Source: Notospermus geniculatus (Eukaryota; Nemertea; Pilidiophora; Heteronemertea; Lineidae). From it: a stretch of 64,000 bases of DNA. Made by a program: the position numbers and the translations under genes. Under the pieces are notes generated by a model, which was not told where the DNA came from, did no database searches, and was given only the letters and a program-made list of their open reading frames with translations. Of the stretch, positions 23,870 to 35,520 are shown piece after piece (positions within the stretch are counted from its first letter, which is position 1; each line of letters opens with the position of its first letter). The stretch is taken from contig NMRB01000870.1 in the NCBI GenBank assembly GCA_002633025.1, positions 166,242-230,241 on the forward strand, written 5' to 3'.

Positions 23870-24046
23870 CCAAGCCAGTCATGGCACTGATAGCTAGGAC
23901 ATACTCTGGAGTGGAGGTGGTGGGGTCGTCACAATTCGCAACCGTAATGTGTGTGTGGGCCCCACTGGGGGGAGGGGTGCTGTCAAAACGGACTTTCTCA
24001 GTGATCACCCCAAGGCACAAAAGATCATGAGATGACAGCGCTGCAA
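23870..24046 (-). CDS. Unassigned coding-like exon candidate
   Basis: On the minus strand a frame open for over 70 codons contains LLCLGVITEKVRFDSTPPPS, HTHITVANCDDPTTSTPEY and VLAISAMTGLAQT, preceded by a plausible TTTTGCAG acceptor near 24047. Its composition is protein-like. I do not recognise it, no donor is certain, and the opposite strand is also open over most of it. It could be an exon of an unknown gene, a processed copy, or chance. Confidence 0.25.
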
Positions 24047-24291
24047 AAGTGTAATTGGTGAAATGATTGACACTAGGCCTACTCATTGGATTCAGTCATA
24101 TCTCATTGTCATATCACATCATCAGATACGTGTAGGCCCCTATTAGGCCTAGGCCTATTGAACATGACAAAACAACAATCGTGACATCAATAGGCCTATC
24201 ATGCCGGTTCATAAGAAGACCGGAATAGGCTAGCTACACCGTAATCCTGGATGGATTTGCACTTGTTGTCAACGAACAAAATGGACAAGAC

Positions 24292-24345
24292 AGGCCTAAG
24301 GCCTAAGAGGCCTAAGGCCTAAGGCCTAGGCCTAGGCCTAGGCCT
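24292..24345. repeat. AGGCCTA simple repeat
   Basis: Consecutive AGGCCTA and AGGCCT units, continuing in looser form to both sides. A second dense patch is at about 24500-24545. Confidence 0.85.
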
Positions 24346-25041
24346 ACCTGATTAACTACTTATAGTCAGGCCTACTTTGGGTGACTCGTCGACTGTGTTC
24401 CTCCTTATTTTTGTTTGTCGATTGCTAATTTGCTTTGCATGTTTTGTTGTTGACTGCCTTTTTAACCTGTCCTGTCTCTGTCTGTCCTCGGTTTTTTGGG
24501 TTAGCCTAGGCCTAGGCCTTAGGCCATAGGCCTAGGCCTAGGCCCTACCTAACGCCTAACATAGGCTAACATAGGCCTATCATCATGCCTACGCCTACCA
24601 TGCCTACCATGCCTACGGTTAACGGTCTACATGCATGGTCTACCGGCATGACCTAGGCCTATATTTTTTTGTACAAACCTTCCAACAGAGCACCCATTTT
24701 TCTAATTTCTCAAACTCAAAAGCAGAATGCGGCAGATCTTGACATTTTATACAGGAAATTCCGTGCACCGTTTGTTTTCAGGTATAAATTTCATTATTTC
24801 ATGATTTCATGGATTTTGGCGATGGCAAACGCCATTTTCTTCCCAGTAACAATATACATCCACTGTAATAAATCGACTTGGCCTGTCCAAACAGTACTTA
24901 TAATTTATATTTGGTTAAATGCTAGAGCTAGAAATTTAAAAGCAAAATATTTGTTCAAAGGGTTTTATTTTGTATGATTTATGGTGCTAAAATGGTCAAT
25001 ATTTATTATTACAACAACCTTGAAAAGTTACATAGAACAAG

Positions 25042-25234
25042 TAGTTTGGTTCCCGAACTCACCGCTAGGCGCAGAAGAGTTCGGTATCGGCCTCGCTTGA
25101 CCTTGACCAATATGGAAATAGTTCGGCCGTATGTTGGCAGAGTCAGTATAGCGTAACGTAGTGGAGCACTGACCTCTGCGAAGGAGTGTGACCGAACCCT
25201 TTTGGCCCTAGCGGTGGGTTCGGGAACCAAACTA
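25042..25234. mobile_element. Mutator-like MITE with 10-bp target duplication
   Basis: 193-bp element with ends TAGTTTGGTTCCCGAACTCA and GGGTTCGGGAACCAAACTA. It is flanked by a perfect direct repeat ATAGAACAAG at 25032-25041 and 25235-25244. Duplications of 9-10 bp are typical of the Mutator superfamily. Confidence 0.85.
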
Positions 25235-26365
25235 ATAGAACAAGCTGATACTTACAACTTTACACACTAGAGGGCAGCAGCTGACGGTCCCGGTGTAACA
25301 TTTCTGAATGTTCCCCATCCGTGAGTGTCCCCCTCCTATTGTATGACGGAATAAGCTGGGACTTGACAATAGGAGGCACACAGAGAAACGTGTTGCTTTT
25401 TCTGCCTTTGTTTCCAAAACAATAAGGGGAGACCCTGGCACACTGGCAGATGTAGGCCTAACACAACACGGGTTCCCAATATTTGTTAGGCTACTCTGGC
25501 GGTACGGGTAGGCCTATAGGTAGGCATGGTAGGTGGCAGCAGCAGCTGACGGAGTCGGAGGCGACAACTCCCAAGCGAGGTCTCTGGACTTGGCAAAGCA
25601 AAGGCAAGAGGAAGGGCAAAGTAGGGCCTAGCGGAGGCGGATGGATCCAGTGACCAGTGTTCTCTTCTTCTTCCTTGGGGCCCCGGGTTAGGGCTAGGCT
25701 ATGTGCAGTAAAAGCTTTTTGGTGAATGCTTATGCTTGCCTGGCTCCTTCCTAATGCATGTATGTAGGCCTAGGCCTATTTATTGCACATAATGTGTAGG
25801 CCTACAAGGACACTGTGGCAAATAGTAAAAGATTGATGATTTATACATAGCCAAGATTATAATGCACTGCTGGCACCGTCAGCTGCTGCCCTCTAGCGTC
25901 TAAGTGGAGTTTCGAGGAGTGAGTGCTTTTAAGTTTTAAAGAACCTCTGATGTTTCTCAGGATTGAGTAGAGAGGAGGAAGAATGGGAGTGGGAGGGGGA
26001 CCTGTTTTATGTCGATAGGAGTGGGTGGAGGAGTTCCTTCGGCCTGCCCTTCTCTGGCTCTGCTCTGGACTAGGAAAGGCAAGAGGAAGGGTAAGTGGCG
26101 GAACTGGTGGATCCGGTTCTACCCAGACGTACCACAAGGACAACGCAAAAAAAACAAAAGAAAACAAGGACAAAACAAACATGACATGCATGACTGACAT
26201 GCATGACAAAGCATGCAAAGATTCAGACCTCAGAGGCAACATGAACAGTCCTGTCATGTTGGTGGGAGTTTAGAATCGCAGATGTGCAGAACAGGCTATA
26301 TTATCATGATATAGAGTACAGGTAGCCTACGGTAGCCTAGGCCTAGTTGCTAGCAGCATGGATGG

Positions 26366-26553
26366 CTAGTACACTGGAAATAATTTTGGCTCTCAGGTCA
26401 GTCAGGATGAGCCACTTTGAGCCATTTTTGAACAGGTGAGCCAATTGAGGCCTCTGAAGGGGGGTCTTTTGGCTCAGGCTGAGCCAAAAGTGGCTCAAAT
26501 TGGTGGCTCAAAAGGCTGAGCCAGTCCTTGAGCCAGTGATTTTTTCCAGTGTA
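26366..26553. mobile_element. GAGCCA-rich inverted-repeat element
   Basis: Ends TACACTGGAAATAATTTT and GATTTTTTCCAGTGTA are inverted. The interior repeats TGAGCCA and its complement TGGCTCA many times. Confidence 0.7.
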
Positions 26554-27033
26554 GGCCTATAGGCCTAGGCCTAGGGCCTAGACATGCTAGAGGTAGGCCT
26601 AGGCCCTAGCCCGCTAGCCTACCGGTACGCCCCCGCCCCGGTAGACAAGACATGCATTTGTTGCGTTGTTGCATTTGTGAGACTAGGCCTATAGGCCTAG
26701 GCTAGGGCAGGCTGCCTGCCTTGGCTAGACCTAGGCCTATAGGCCGGCCTAGGTTGAATTACAATTATTAGCTACCGGTACGTAATTCATGAATTAGGCC
26801 TAGCAATTAGGCCTACTCATCACTGCTGTGTAGCAGCAGTCTGGCAGTAGGCCTAGCCCTATAGGCTCTTGGCTAGGCGCTAGGCTAGGTAGGCCCAGGC
26901 GCAGCCTACAACACGGCCGTCTTGCTATGGGCCTAGGCCTAGACCTACTATGTATCTACACCTAGGCCTACATCCATACCATACCAGCATGACCAGTACC
27001 CTAGGCATAGAGTAATAGGCCTAGGCCTAGTTG

Positions 27034-27271
27034 CAGGGTTTGACATAAGCCAAGGCCATTTTCCAAAACACCCTTGCTGGCCCTCTATTCTAATCCAAAG
27101 TGATTGTTGTCCAAGGTCATGGATGGTCAATTTCAGCTAGACCCAGTTTATTATCACATTAATCAAATGAAGGCACACAATAGGCCAAGGGTCAGCCAGC
27201 CATGGCCCTGGACACTTTAGAGGGCCAGCAAGGGTGTTTTGGAAAATGGCCTTGGCTTATGTCAAACCCTG
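27034..27271. mobile_element. CAGGGTTTGACATAAG inverted-repeat element
   Basis: Nearly perfect arms of over 50 bp start CAGGGTTTGACATAAGCC at the left and finish GGCTTATGTCAAACCCTG at the right. The element ends about 125 bp upstream of the TMEM130-like start codon. Confidence 0.85.
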
Positions 27272-27395
27272 TAGTTGGTAGACATGTATGTAGGCTAGTT
27301 AGCCTAGGGGCATAGGCTGAACAAGTTTTTGTTTCACCAATTGAACTCTGATTTGCGTTTTCTCACTTTGCATGTTCTGACCAGGATTTTCTGCA

Positions 27396-27489
27396 ATGTG
27401 GACATCAGGCTTGACGATTGTTTTATTACTGGTACTGCTGCTGGCTGATTCTGGAGCTACAGGAGGCACAGATACAGCAGATGATGATG
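27396..27489 (+). CDS. Signal-peptide exon of TMEM130-like gene
   Basis: Encodes a hydrophobic core VLLLVLLLA followed by an acidic stretch (TDTADDD), ending one base into a codon before GTAAGT. Phase 1 fits the next exon, which begins ATAAAGTTTC (Asp-Lys-Val). Confidence 0.75.
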
Positions 27490-30400
27490 GTAAGTGAAGT
27501 CTTGTTTACCTGGCTGGGCAGTCCTACGCCTGAATTGTTTACCAAAGTCAGCTGGTGTTATTGAGTTTTTGACTGATTTCTGCCATTAAAAAAGAAAGGT
27601 TTGTTGAAAATATAAGGCATGTGAGGAATAAAAATACATGATTGTGGAATATCATTATATTGGATATTGGCCTTTGGCGACTTCCATTTGACATGTTTGA
27701 CATCTGTATTGCCAAGATTTTGACAGATAGGCCTATAAACTTCATTTGGCTTCTTACATGGATCTAACTGATTTGGGCCTCAGGCCTGTCTATGTTTATT
27801 TCTGTGGATTTTTTATTAGATATTTTTATATATATTTTTTTCACAAAAATGCTGAAGGATGATGCTGGAGTGGCAGGTGGATATTGGAACAGAATTAATT
27901 CTTTGCTTCATTGTCATGTCAGTTGGTCTAATTGTGATTACCTTCCAGGGTGGCTGTGAGTAAAATGTTCCCTGTACACATGTCAGATACCGTAACAGTT
28001 GTTTAAAATGTATCTCCTCATTTTCAGATAAAGTTTCTGTGATTATCAAAAACCCTCTGGTTGCTGCTATTGACTCAAATGTGACATTCTATGCCTGGGT
28101 CAATGATACCAGAGTGAATACTTCAAAGCCATCATATTACTCTGTAGGATGGAAAGATTCCACTGGCACTCAAATATTCCCATCATGGACTGAAACTTAT
28201 GAAGGGCATACAAACTTTACCAAAACATATCAAGATGTTGTTCCTCCTGGCATTTTTAGCATGACGGCGACTGTCTATGATGGGAATAATATCCTGTTGC
28301 CGTGGGCAAAGGTAACGACTCACACAGTCTCTTTCACTTTGACAGGTAATTTTTAGCACAACTTTTATTCTTCATGTATCATTCTATAAAAATGACATTT
28401 CGATCTAGTGGCCAGTCAAGGACAGTACAAATTCAAATGATGTAATACCGGTAACATCTGGCTGTTTACTCTTCCTTGAATAGAGTGGTCAGTGGCGGGG
28501 TTAATTTTGTGAGAGGGATGTCACTTATCAATTTTATCTGGTAGACCAACTGGCCTTGCCATTTCCTGGTAGGTCTGGCATGTCTGGATATTGCAGTGTG
28601 TTACATGTTGTGTGTTACATGTTGTTGACCCCTTGTTGAACTGCTTGGTCTGAATTTTTTTTGAACATCATAAATGATTTTCGACTTGTCCAAAGTGCAA
28701 AAAAATAGGTGTGATTATTAGGAGTGTGGTAACTCAATATATTTCAAGGTAAAAATATGTATGCAGGGTGATACATTTGCCAGAGCCGAGAGAAAATTCT
28801 GTTTTTGACTGTAAGTTTTACAGTTTTTCTACATTGTCATTGCACAACACAGTTAATTGGGGCATGTGGTGTAAACTTCGGGTTAGTAGATCAGTACAAT
28901 ATCCGAAAATAGTGTCAAAATTTCGAAAATGACTAAAATCAGAAACTTTAATGCTGGACAAGCTCTGATCCAGGTGGACATTGGGTGGAGAGAGCCACAG
29001 TGTTCTCATCCCTCATTGTGTGGGGGACACTGTGAAATGAGAGTGACAGATTTCCCTGTCTTTCCCTGTTGAAAAGGTAGTGGTCCGCCGCTGTCTGTTT
29101 ATGGAAACACTGAGATGTGGGGGACACTAGCAAACATTACACCGACAACTATAAGTTGTTTCTAATTTTTTGAACACACCTACATGTAGGTGGCCCATCA
29201 TTCATCTTTTTTTGAGCTGAACATACGATTGGTCAATTTCTCATTTGTGTATTCATTATTTTCCTTCAGATTCACTGAATGGCTGGATGTCATTAAATCA
29301 AGACTGGTGGTATAAAAGACAAGGAGCCATTGTTTCATCCGAGGCTTTTTTCTCTTTGTCGCTCAACCTGACCGACGTATTCACATGGCGTCAAGTGAAC
29401 ACCAGCTGGACCATCAATAACATATCTTACCCAACAGGAACACCATTGCAGCTGAATAATATCCTCATTCCAGAGGAGGGGCATTACATTGCAGAAGTTA
29501 CTGTTGTGGCTGATGTCAAGGTGGAAAAAACTATTTTGAAGAAGTTTGGGAACTTCAGTAAAAGATTTGAAGTCGCAGGTGAGGGTTTATATACATGTAC
29601 GGTATGGGGAACTTGAGCCTAAAGGCTTAATGAAATAACACTGGTTATGCTTTGCCATACATGCATGTAACGCTGAGATAAGTGTCCTAAATTATGGTAC
29701 ATAAAAATGCATACATGTATGGCTGGGTGCCAAGTAGGTACTTACTTTTAGATAACACTTTGGAATTAGGATAGGTCCAGTCCACTAGAGGTTCTTGATA
29801 TCTACTTCATTTCTGAGAATGTGTGACTTAAAATCAATAATTGTTGCGAAATTTCTTTCGTCTGTTGGATAAGCGTGGGTAGTAATCGTCGAAATTTGAT
29901 TGAACTGGTCTCAGGTGATTGCTCAATCGTTCAAAAGTCAAGAAGTGGCATTTTTGACTTTCCATTGGTCAATGAAGTTCATCCAAGTGACAGGATTTGA
30001 ATCAGACTTCTTATCAGATAAAAGTGTATTTGTCTAGTCTAATTGTTGAAGATGATCCCACACATTGTCATTGAGATGTCAAAAACCCTCTTAAAATTCG
30101 CCAGACTTCATAAAAAGTCATAGCATACCATGAGAGTAAGTAATCAAATTTAAATTAGTTACTGTAAATTAACAGTTTCCAGTTTCTCAAATTTTTCTTC
30201 AACCCTTCTTTCAGACCCGATTAATGATATATACCTAAATGGTATGAACCTTGTCGCTTTGAAAGAAAAGACTGATCTCAATATAACATTCAGTGGCAGG
30301 TGAGGTGAACCGTCCGTAGTTTTGTTTCTCAACCTTGAACTTAGACAAAATAATGAATTTTTGAATTCATCAGTCACCATCCAGGGAATGCAGTGGTACA

Positions 30401-32454
30401 GTGATTAAGCATTGGACTTGAGAAAAAGGGTAGCGGTTTCGAAAAGAGTTGTTCCCTGTTCCTGACAGTCGTGGGCCTGAACTGTTGGCTGGAAATATTA
30501 CTGGGCTGCTATTGTATTAGACATTGTCACATACATGCCTAATGTGAGGGTCCGTAGGTTCGAGTCCAGTTGGAAGCTATGACTTTCACCTTTAAGCTAG
30601 CAGCACATGTCACCACTTTCGTTGTTCGTAAATGCAGTCAGACACTGATGCAGGAATTGCCACCTTTGGCAATGACAATGCAACTCAGCGAGGACGTCAC
30701 GCCCTTGCCTTGGCTCATGAAAAATGGCCAAAAATGCCATTTAAAGCTCCACTGTATTGAATTTTACAATAATTTCAAAATGTTAGGAGAGAGCACAAAG
30801 AGGTCTCATAGCCTTGTGAAGGTCCCCAAAATGCTTGTCTGATATGTACTTCAGAGAATCAAGGCCTAGTTTTCAGCACACATTAGAAAAAACGACAGGG
30901 AGAGCTCTAATGTATTCAAATGGAACGCAGTACATTTTACACCTACGCTGACGTCGTGCACTGACATCAAGAATCGCGGCGATGATTTGCGTTTTTCAAA
31001 TTCAATACCGTGGGGCTTTAATATACATGTATATGTCCGCAAATTTTCCTCGGTCGATGAAATTGTGCAGAGTTATACATGTAGGTGCAGGTCATATTTC
31101 TGTGAAGTTTACTACATACATGTACGATACAGATAGTAGATTACCCGTTTTGATAACCAATCTGACCACTAGAAATTGTCAGAATGAATTTCATTGAAGC
31201 TATGAAGAGCTTATGATTTTCTTCTTTTTCCCCAGCCTTCCAGTGTCCGCATGCATGAAAATCCAGAAATACCGCAACAGAATGCCCCCAAGCAATGACA
31301 CCTGCAGATATACACTGTACAACAATACACAAGGTTTCCCAGTGGTTACGAATTTCAGTGAGGTTGGAACTTACCAGATAACAGCCATTATTGTTAATCG
31401 AATAAGCAATGAGACTGGTTACTTTTATATCCAAGTCTATGACAGAGGTAAGTTTTGGTTTTCAGCATAATAGTTTAAAATCCCAGTTGCCATTAGATCA
31501 CAGAAGAAGGGGAGGAGCGAGCAATTTCATTTAGCCCGGGTATTGGTATTTCTGCTGCGAGGATTGGTGGTGCTGCTAGGTGCTGGTAATTCCTTGAACA
31601 GCACCTTTCTGCCCTTCCTGAAAGGTTCTCGAACCTCCATACAAAAAGCCACTGCTGATGTAGCATGCATTTGGCATGGAAATTGATTGGCAGCCTGTTC
31701 TTTGGTCAACTCAAAAACATTCTAGGCCTCTTAAAGGAGCATGGTATTGGAGTCTGATGCGTTATTTGACTGCCGATGTAGAGGGAGCCACCTAGCGGCA
31801 GCAACACGAACTACAAAAATGCATTACAAAATTTACGTGTATGTTGTAAATCGGGTCAATTCGCCGACAGCGTAGTTAGTGTCTGGGTTGGAGAGTGGCG
31901 CGGTGGCACCGGCTGTCGAGAAAAACTGGCAATACCGTGGTCCTTTAAGATTTGCATCACTCTCACTGTCAGATTCCATTTGCAGTTTAATCTAAATCCT
32001 GCCCTCATTGATATTCAAGCTACAAGCCGACTGTTCTTTACTTTCAGATCATCAAAGCCCCATCTATATTGTGCTTCCTGTAGTATTTTCAATGATCGGA
32101 ATCCTTATAATTATAATCGCTGCTATGGTGCTTGTAAGATATCAAAAACAACCGTTTGTTGAGACAGCCAATTTTGGCTTTCACATTCACGATGTCCAAA
32201 AACCATCATGGCTCAGCCGCATCATTATCAAAGTTAAAGCTTACGTTAGATACAGGTGGAGAAAACGGAGGCTGAACGTCAATAATTTTGAGGAGGAATT
32301 TCCCACAAGGAGTCGCCGCAATAGTGCTTCATCATATGGTTCCATGTGTGACACATTTAGTGATGAATTTTCTCGTAGTGGACCCCCGACTGACATTAAG
32401 TCAAGTTACTCAAATGCCATGAACATGTATAAGGCAAGTTTCAGGAATTGTTAA
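27396..32454 (+). CDS. TMEM130-like single-pass membrane glycoprotein, six exons
   Basis: Exons 27396-27489, 28028-28345, 29270-29578, 30215-30299, 31236-31447 and 32048-32454 join in frame to 474 codons. The start ATG opens a signal peptide (MWTSGLTIVLLLVLLLADSG); an upstream ATG hits a stop at once. The ectodomain has many N-glycosylation sequons (NVT, NDT, NFT, NLT, NIT, NET) and an Ig/PKD-like segment ending SGSLPVSACMKI... EVGTYQITAIIVN. A single TM helix follows (YIVLPVVFSMIGILIIIIAA), then a basic juxtamembrane part (RYRWRKRRL) and a Ser-rich tail. The order signal peptide - PKD-like domain - TM - short tail resembles TMEM130, hence the call by analogy. The last codons may be read-through of a GC-AG intron (AAG|GCAAGT at 32434), in which case the tail continues in a further exon. 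The gene is convergent with CCDC57. Confidence 0.72.
30741..31021. mobile_element. TTAA-flanked MITE (TTAAAGCCCCAC family), copy 2
   Basis: Ends TTAAAGCTCCACTGTATTGA and TCAATACCGTGGGGCTTTAA. The interior is parallel to 12422-12699. It lies in intron 4 of the TMEM130-like gene. Confidence 0.85.
31731..31948. mobile_element. MITE family E (TTAAAGGAGCAYGGTAT), copy 1
   Basis: Ends TTAAAGGAGCATGGTATTGG and CAATACCGTGGTCCTTTAA. The interior TGCCGATGTAGAGGGAGCCA is found in reverse complement at 54473-54690. It lies in intron 5 of the TMEM130-like gene. Confidence 0.82.
32434..32454 (+). promoter_or_regulatory. Possible GC-type splice donor in the last TMEM130-like exon
   Basis: AAG|GCAAGT is the classic consensus for the rare GC-AG introns. 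It occurs 18 coding bases before the TAA. Use of it would replace the ending ASFRNC with a downstream exon. A candidate acceptor-plus-open-frame is at about 34267-34533, but no homology supports it. Confidence 0.3.
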
Positions 32455-32619
32455 GTGTTTTTTGAGAGTGATAAATTGACCATGACTTGCATGTATTTGT
32501 TTATGAAAGGGAATAGTCGTCACAGTCAAAAAGGACACTAAAGCTGCCCATACATGATCAATATTATTGCACAATATGGGGCCCAAAATAGGGGCATGGG
32601 CTTCTGGCATGATGGGTAA

Positions 32620-32960
32620 AAAAGGAGCGGTGTGATCTAGTGGTGTAGTGAGACGGACTCCTGATCAGAGGGTCCCGGGTTCGATTGCCAGTCCTGACCA
32701 AGAAAAAAATACACTTGCTTGTGACCTTGAGCAAGTCACTTTGCCTCGCTTGCTTCACCCGGCTCAGGTGTAAAAAGGGTACCTGGCTGGTAGTGATGGT
32801 CTATGTGAATGTTAGTCCAAGAGCGCTAAAATTGGCTGCCGGGACTGTGATACTCCCCCGAGAGTGGAGAAAGTAAATTGGAATGAACAGACCTATAGCT
32901 GGGGGTAATAATAATGTAAAGCGCATTGAGCAGTTCCACTGGAAATGCGCTATATAAGAA
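32620..32960 (+). mobile_element. Full-length tRNA-derived SINE
   Basis: The head has box A (GTGATCTAGTGGTGTAG) and box B (GGGTTCGATTGCC). A central body follows (GACCTTGAGCAAGTCACTTT, TAAAAAGGGTACCTGGCTGG). The 3' end is a conserved-type tail with AATGTAAAGCGCATTGAGC and GCGCTATATAAGAA. This is the only copy in the window with head, body and tail. Confidence 0.88.
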
Positions 32961-33231
32961 CTCACACTGCATTACTACCGGTATAAAAGAAAGATAAAAT
33001 TGTCCATTTTGATCCTCATATTGTACAATAATATTGCACGTGTATAGGCGGCTTAAGAATAATTTTGCGGCCCACGAAATTCACAATGATTTCAAAATAA
33101 CAAATTTCTGTATTTTGCGGATTACATTCTCATGTAAGCCTAGATTTGCAGTTGACTGTTTTCTAAATGGTTATTGAAGGCAGCAAAGCTGCATCAAATA
33201 GGCAATTAGTAGGAAATTAATTCCCGATAGG

Positions 33232-33476
33232 AATAGACAAATCCCAAATTCCAAGTTCTGCGCACTTCCGCCGAAATACAAGAACCTCGATCTGAAACCA
33301 GCTGACGTGACGCAATCCGTGATTCAGCAATGGTCAACTCTGACGTAACATCGTCCAAGTCACTGTCGTGGGGTTCTCTGCGTCACGTCATTCAGTTTCA
33401 GACCGAGGTTCTTGTTGCTATTTCGGCGGAAGTGCGCAGATCTTTCCCGTTTACGTCAATTTGGGATTTGTCTATA
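33232..33476. mobile_element. Long palindromic MITE family G, copy 2
   Basis: Ends AATAGACAAATCCCAAATT and TTGGGATTTGTCTAT, with arms GCGCACTTCCGCCGAAAT and ATTTCGGCGGAAGTGCGCAG. The centre is shared with 2073-2313. Confidence 0.75.
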
Positions 33477-35027
33477 CTGTAATAGATTCAAGATGGCGGC
33501 CTTTGATTCTCTATTCATGAGACACCTTGACTGGCATAACGAGTTGGCTTTAAGCCAATTAAGTATTCATCACAATTTTCATGCAAATCTTAGGCATTTA
33601 CAATTACCCGGTAATGTTTATTTTTCGTATCTCGGATAACACTGGAAGGGGAGTGTAAAGTCTGGCACTGGCCAATCTACAGAGGACTCCCAGGATTGTG
33701 GAAGTGAGGAAATAGAACATTCAGTTTAGGCTTGGAGGAATTTAGGCTACCACATGGTTTTATTCATGCGTGACTCTATTAATGTAAACTAGGCCTATAG
33801 CGCGCACCTACTTGTAGCTATGAAAAGTGTGCAGGCCAATATTTATCAATAGCTCCAATCATTACGTAAACCGCAATTACGCCAAACCACAATCCATTCC
33901 ATTGAGTCCACTGTAGATTGTGCCAGATGTGCCGTGAATTTTGGAATGAATGTTGTATGTGAACATAATTGCAATTGCTGTGCTTTGCAAGGCTTGCAGT
34001 TACTAAGCTTTGCTGGCCTCATGTTCTCTTCTTTTTCATTTTTATTCCTCATGACATGTAGGACCTTGTTTATAGATTCGGTGGCATTTTGTCACTACAT
34101 TTTCTGTACCGGTAATTGTAATTTATTGGCTTGCTTAAAGCACTGTTACTAAGATCTTGGAGGAATTAATTCCTCCAAGCTAAGATTATGCACAGCGATT
34201 TTTCGATGAAGTCAGTATTTATTGCTATTTTCAAAATAAAATGTATTTCATATTCACTTTACTTCAGAATGTGGCTGAGCATTGTAAAATTATTTGGCAC
34301 TGTTTCACAAATGGGGTGGGATTGCACAGTACAAGTACTGTACAGAAATTTGTTTATACATGCAGATGTATTAAAGCCGTTGTTTCAGATGCATTCAATA
34401 GGGTGCCGTATGTCCAAGCTTGTATTAACCACAGAACACTGTTTCATGTACCGGTACATGTACATCAGCTACTGCTAAGTGTGTCAAAAACAGGTGTATC
34501 TGGGAACCTGAGCGCCTCCCCTCAGGAACTGTAGAACTTTGAATTGACTTGTTTCGTTTGGCATCTAAAGATTGTGGACAGCAAACGATATGGAAACCAG
34601 TCAACTTCACATCTGCAAGTCCTGCAGGCTTTGGGAATACCCAGTCACAGGCTTTGGGGTACACAGTCAAAGCCTCAATCCATTGTACAGCAGTAATCTG
34701 CTCTTCCCACACAATTTCCCTGAGGTCTGTGGTTAGATTCAATAGATCAGGACCTGACAGATATCGCTGTAACTACGCCTTTGAAAAATATGCTGCATGA
34801 GCAGTACAATGCAACCTTCAGAGGCACAAAGCAAGTCTACATTGTACGGTCTATTGCACTGTCCTGGAGTCCTGTTTCATAACATGTACGCCTAGTCTTA
34901 AATATTCTGATTTTTTTGTCATATTCTGCAGTTGATGCTGTAAACTGTGATATTTTGTACAAAGTACTGCTGTTCATACTGGCATTGATAAACTTGCGAG
35001 ATTTGTACATACATATACGTTGTTGCT

Positions 35028-35033
35028 AATAAA
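35028..35033 (+). terminator. Likely poly(A) signal of the TMEM130-like gene
   Basis: AATAAA on the plus strand within CTAATAAAACAG, before the convergent CCDC57 end. Confidence 0.5.
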
Positions 35034-35250
35034 ACAGATTTCTATTAATATATTGTGGCTTTTGACTCCTGTAACTCTTTTTTCTCTCACTGGAGAATCT
35101 TTGATCGACACTTCATCCTCAGGGAAGATGGGGAAGGTCCTCTGGAGAGCGTGCCGGCGACATCATCACGTCATGTGATCAGTTCATATCTGCCATATTG
35201 GATGGCAAATGACGTTATTGACATGCATTTTGTCATCGGTGCAGGTGGAG

Positions 35251-35296
35251 TGTGTGCGACTTCAACCATGACGTGACATGGTTGAAGTCGCACACA
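35251..35296. repeat. Perfect 20-bp inverted repeat between convergent genes
   Basis: TGTGTGCGACTTCAACCATG and its exact complement are separated by ACGTGA. It lies between the two facing poly(A) signals. Confidence 0.9.
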
Positions 35297-35514
35297 TGGC
35301 ACACTTGTCGTCGACATCAGCACGGAGGACCGCCGGTCAAAAGAGACGTCACCAAGAACCACTGCACACTCTATACATTGAATGGGATGTGTTTATGGTG
35401 CTTTTCTCTGCTACAAACTGTTACCAATCATTTCTTCTGAGTAATTCTTCTGCAGTAGACAAGAGGTACGTGCACAAAGAAAAATAAGGCAACAAAAGTG
35501 CGTATTTCAAACAC

Positions 35515-35520
35515 TTTATT
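35515..35520 (-). terminator. Likely poly(A) signal of CCDC57
   Basis: AATAAA on the minus strand (CAATAAAGTG), about 530 bp downstream of the CCDC57 stop codon. Confidence 0.55.

Larger units (their letters stand above)
21469..24100. other. TMEM94 5' intron region with second assembly gap
   Basis: No TMEM94 exon was recognised here, although its N-terminal membrane region must lie to the right of 21468. The gap at 22822-23512 could hide one. Around 23513-23835 there is a repeat end (GGACGACGACGGACG..., ACCATCGTAATAGCTCACC) that is the reverse complement of the left end of the array at 56704. Confidence 0.5.
24100..27395. other. AGGCCT-rich intergenic region, probable divergent promoter zone
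   Basis: The stretch is full of CCTAGGCCTA words, with runs at 24292-24345, 24500-24545 and scattered to 27030. It also contains inverted-repeat elements at 25042-25234, about 26366-26553 and 27034-27271. It separates the 5' side of TMEM94 (minus) from the start of the TMEM130-like gene (plus). No core promoter motif could be assigned with confidence. Confidence 0.5.
32455..35240. other. Probable 3' UTR or downstream region of the TMEM130-like gene
   Basis: No coding exon could be assigned. The stretch contains a SINE (32620-32960), a palindromic MITE (33232-33476) and a short open frame starting AAGATGGCGGCC at 33493 that has no recognisable relative. The plus-strand poly(A) signal at 35028 bounds it. 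Confidence 0.5.

Noticed and set aside
26009-26273. Lysine- and glycine-rich frames on both strands
   Set aside because: Low-complexity sequence open on both strands, with no splice support or family.
33493-33639. Short plus-strand gene starting at AAGATGGCGGCC
   Set aside because: The start context is attractive, but the frame ends after about 48 codons, has no recognisable relative and no poly(A) signal nearby.
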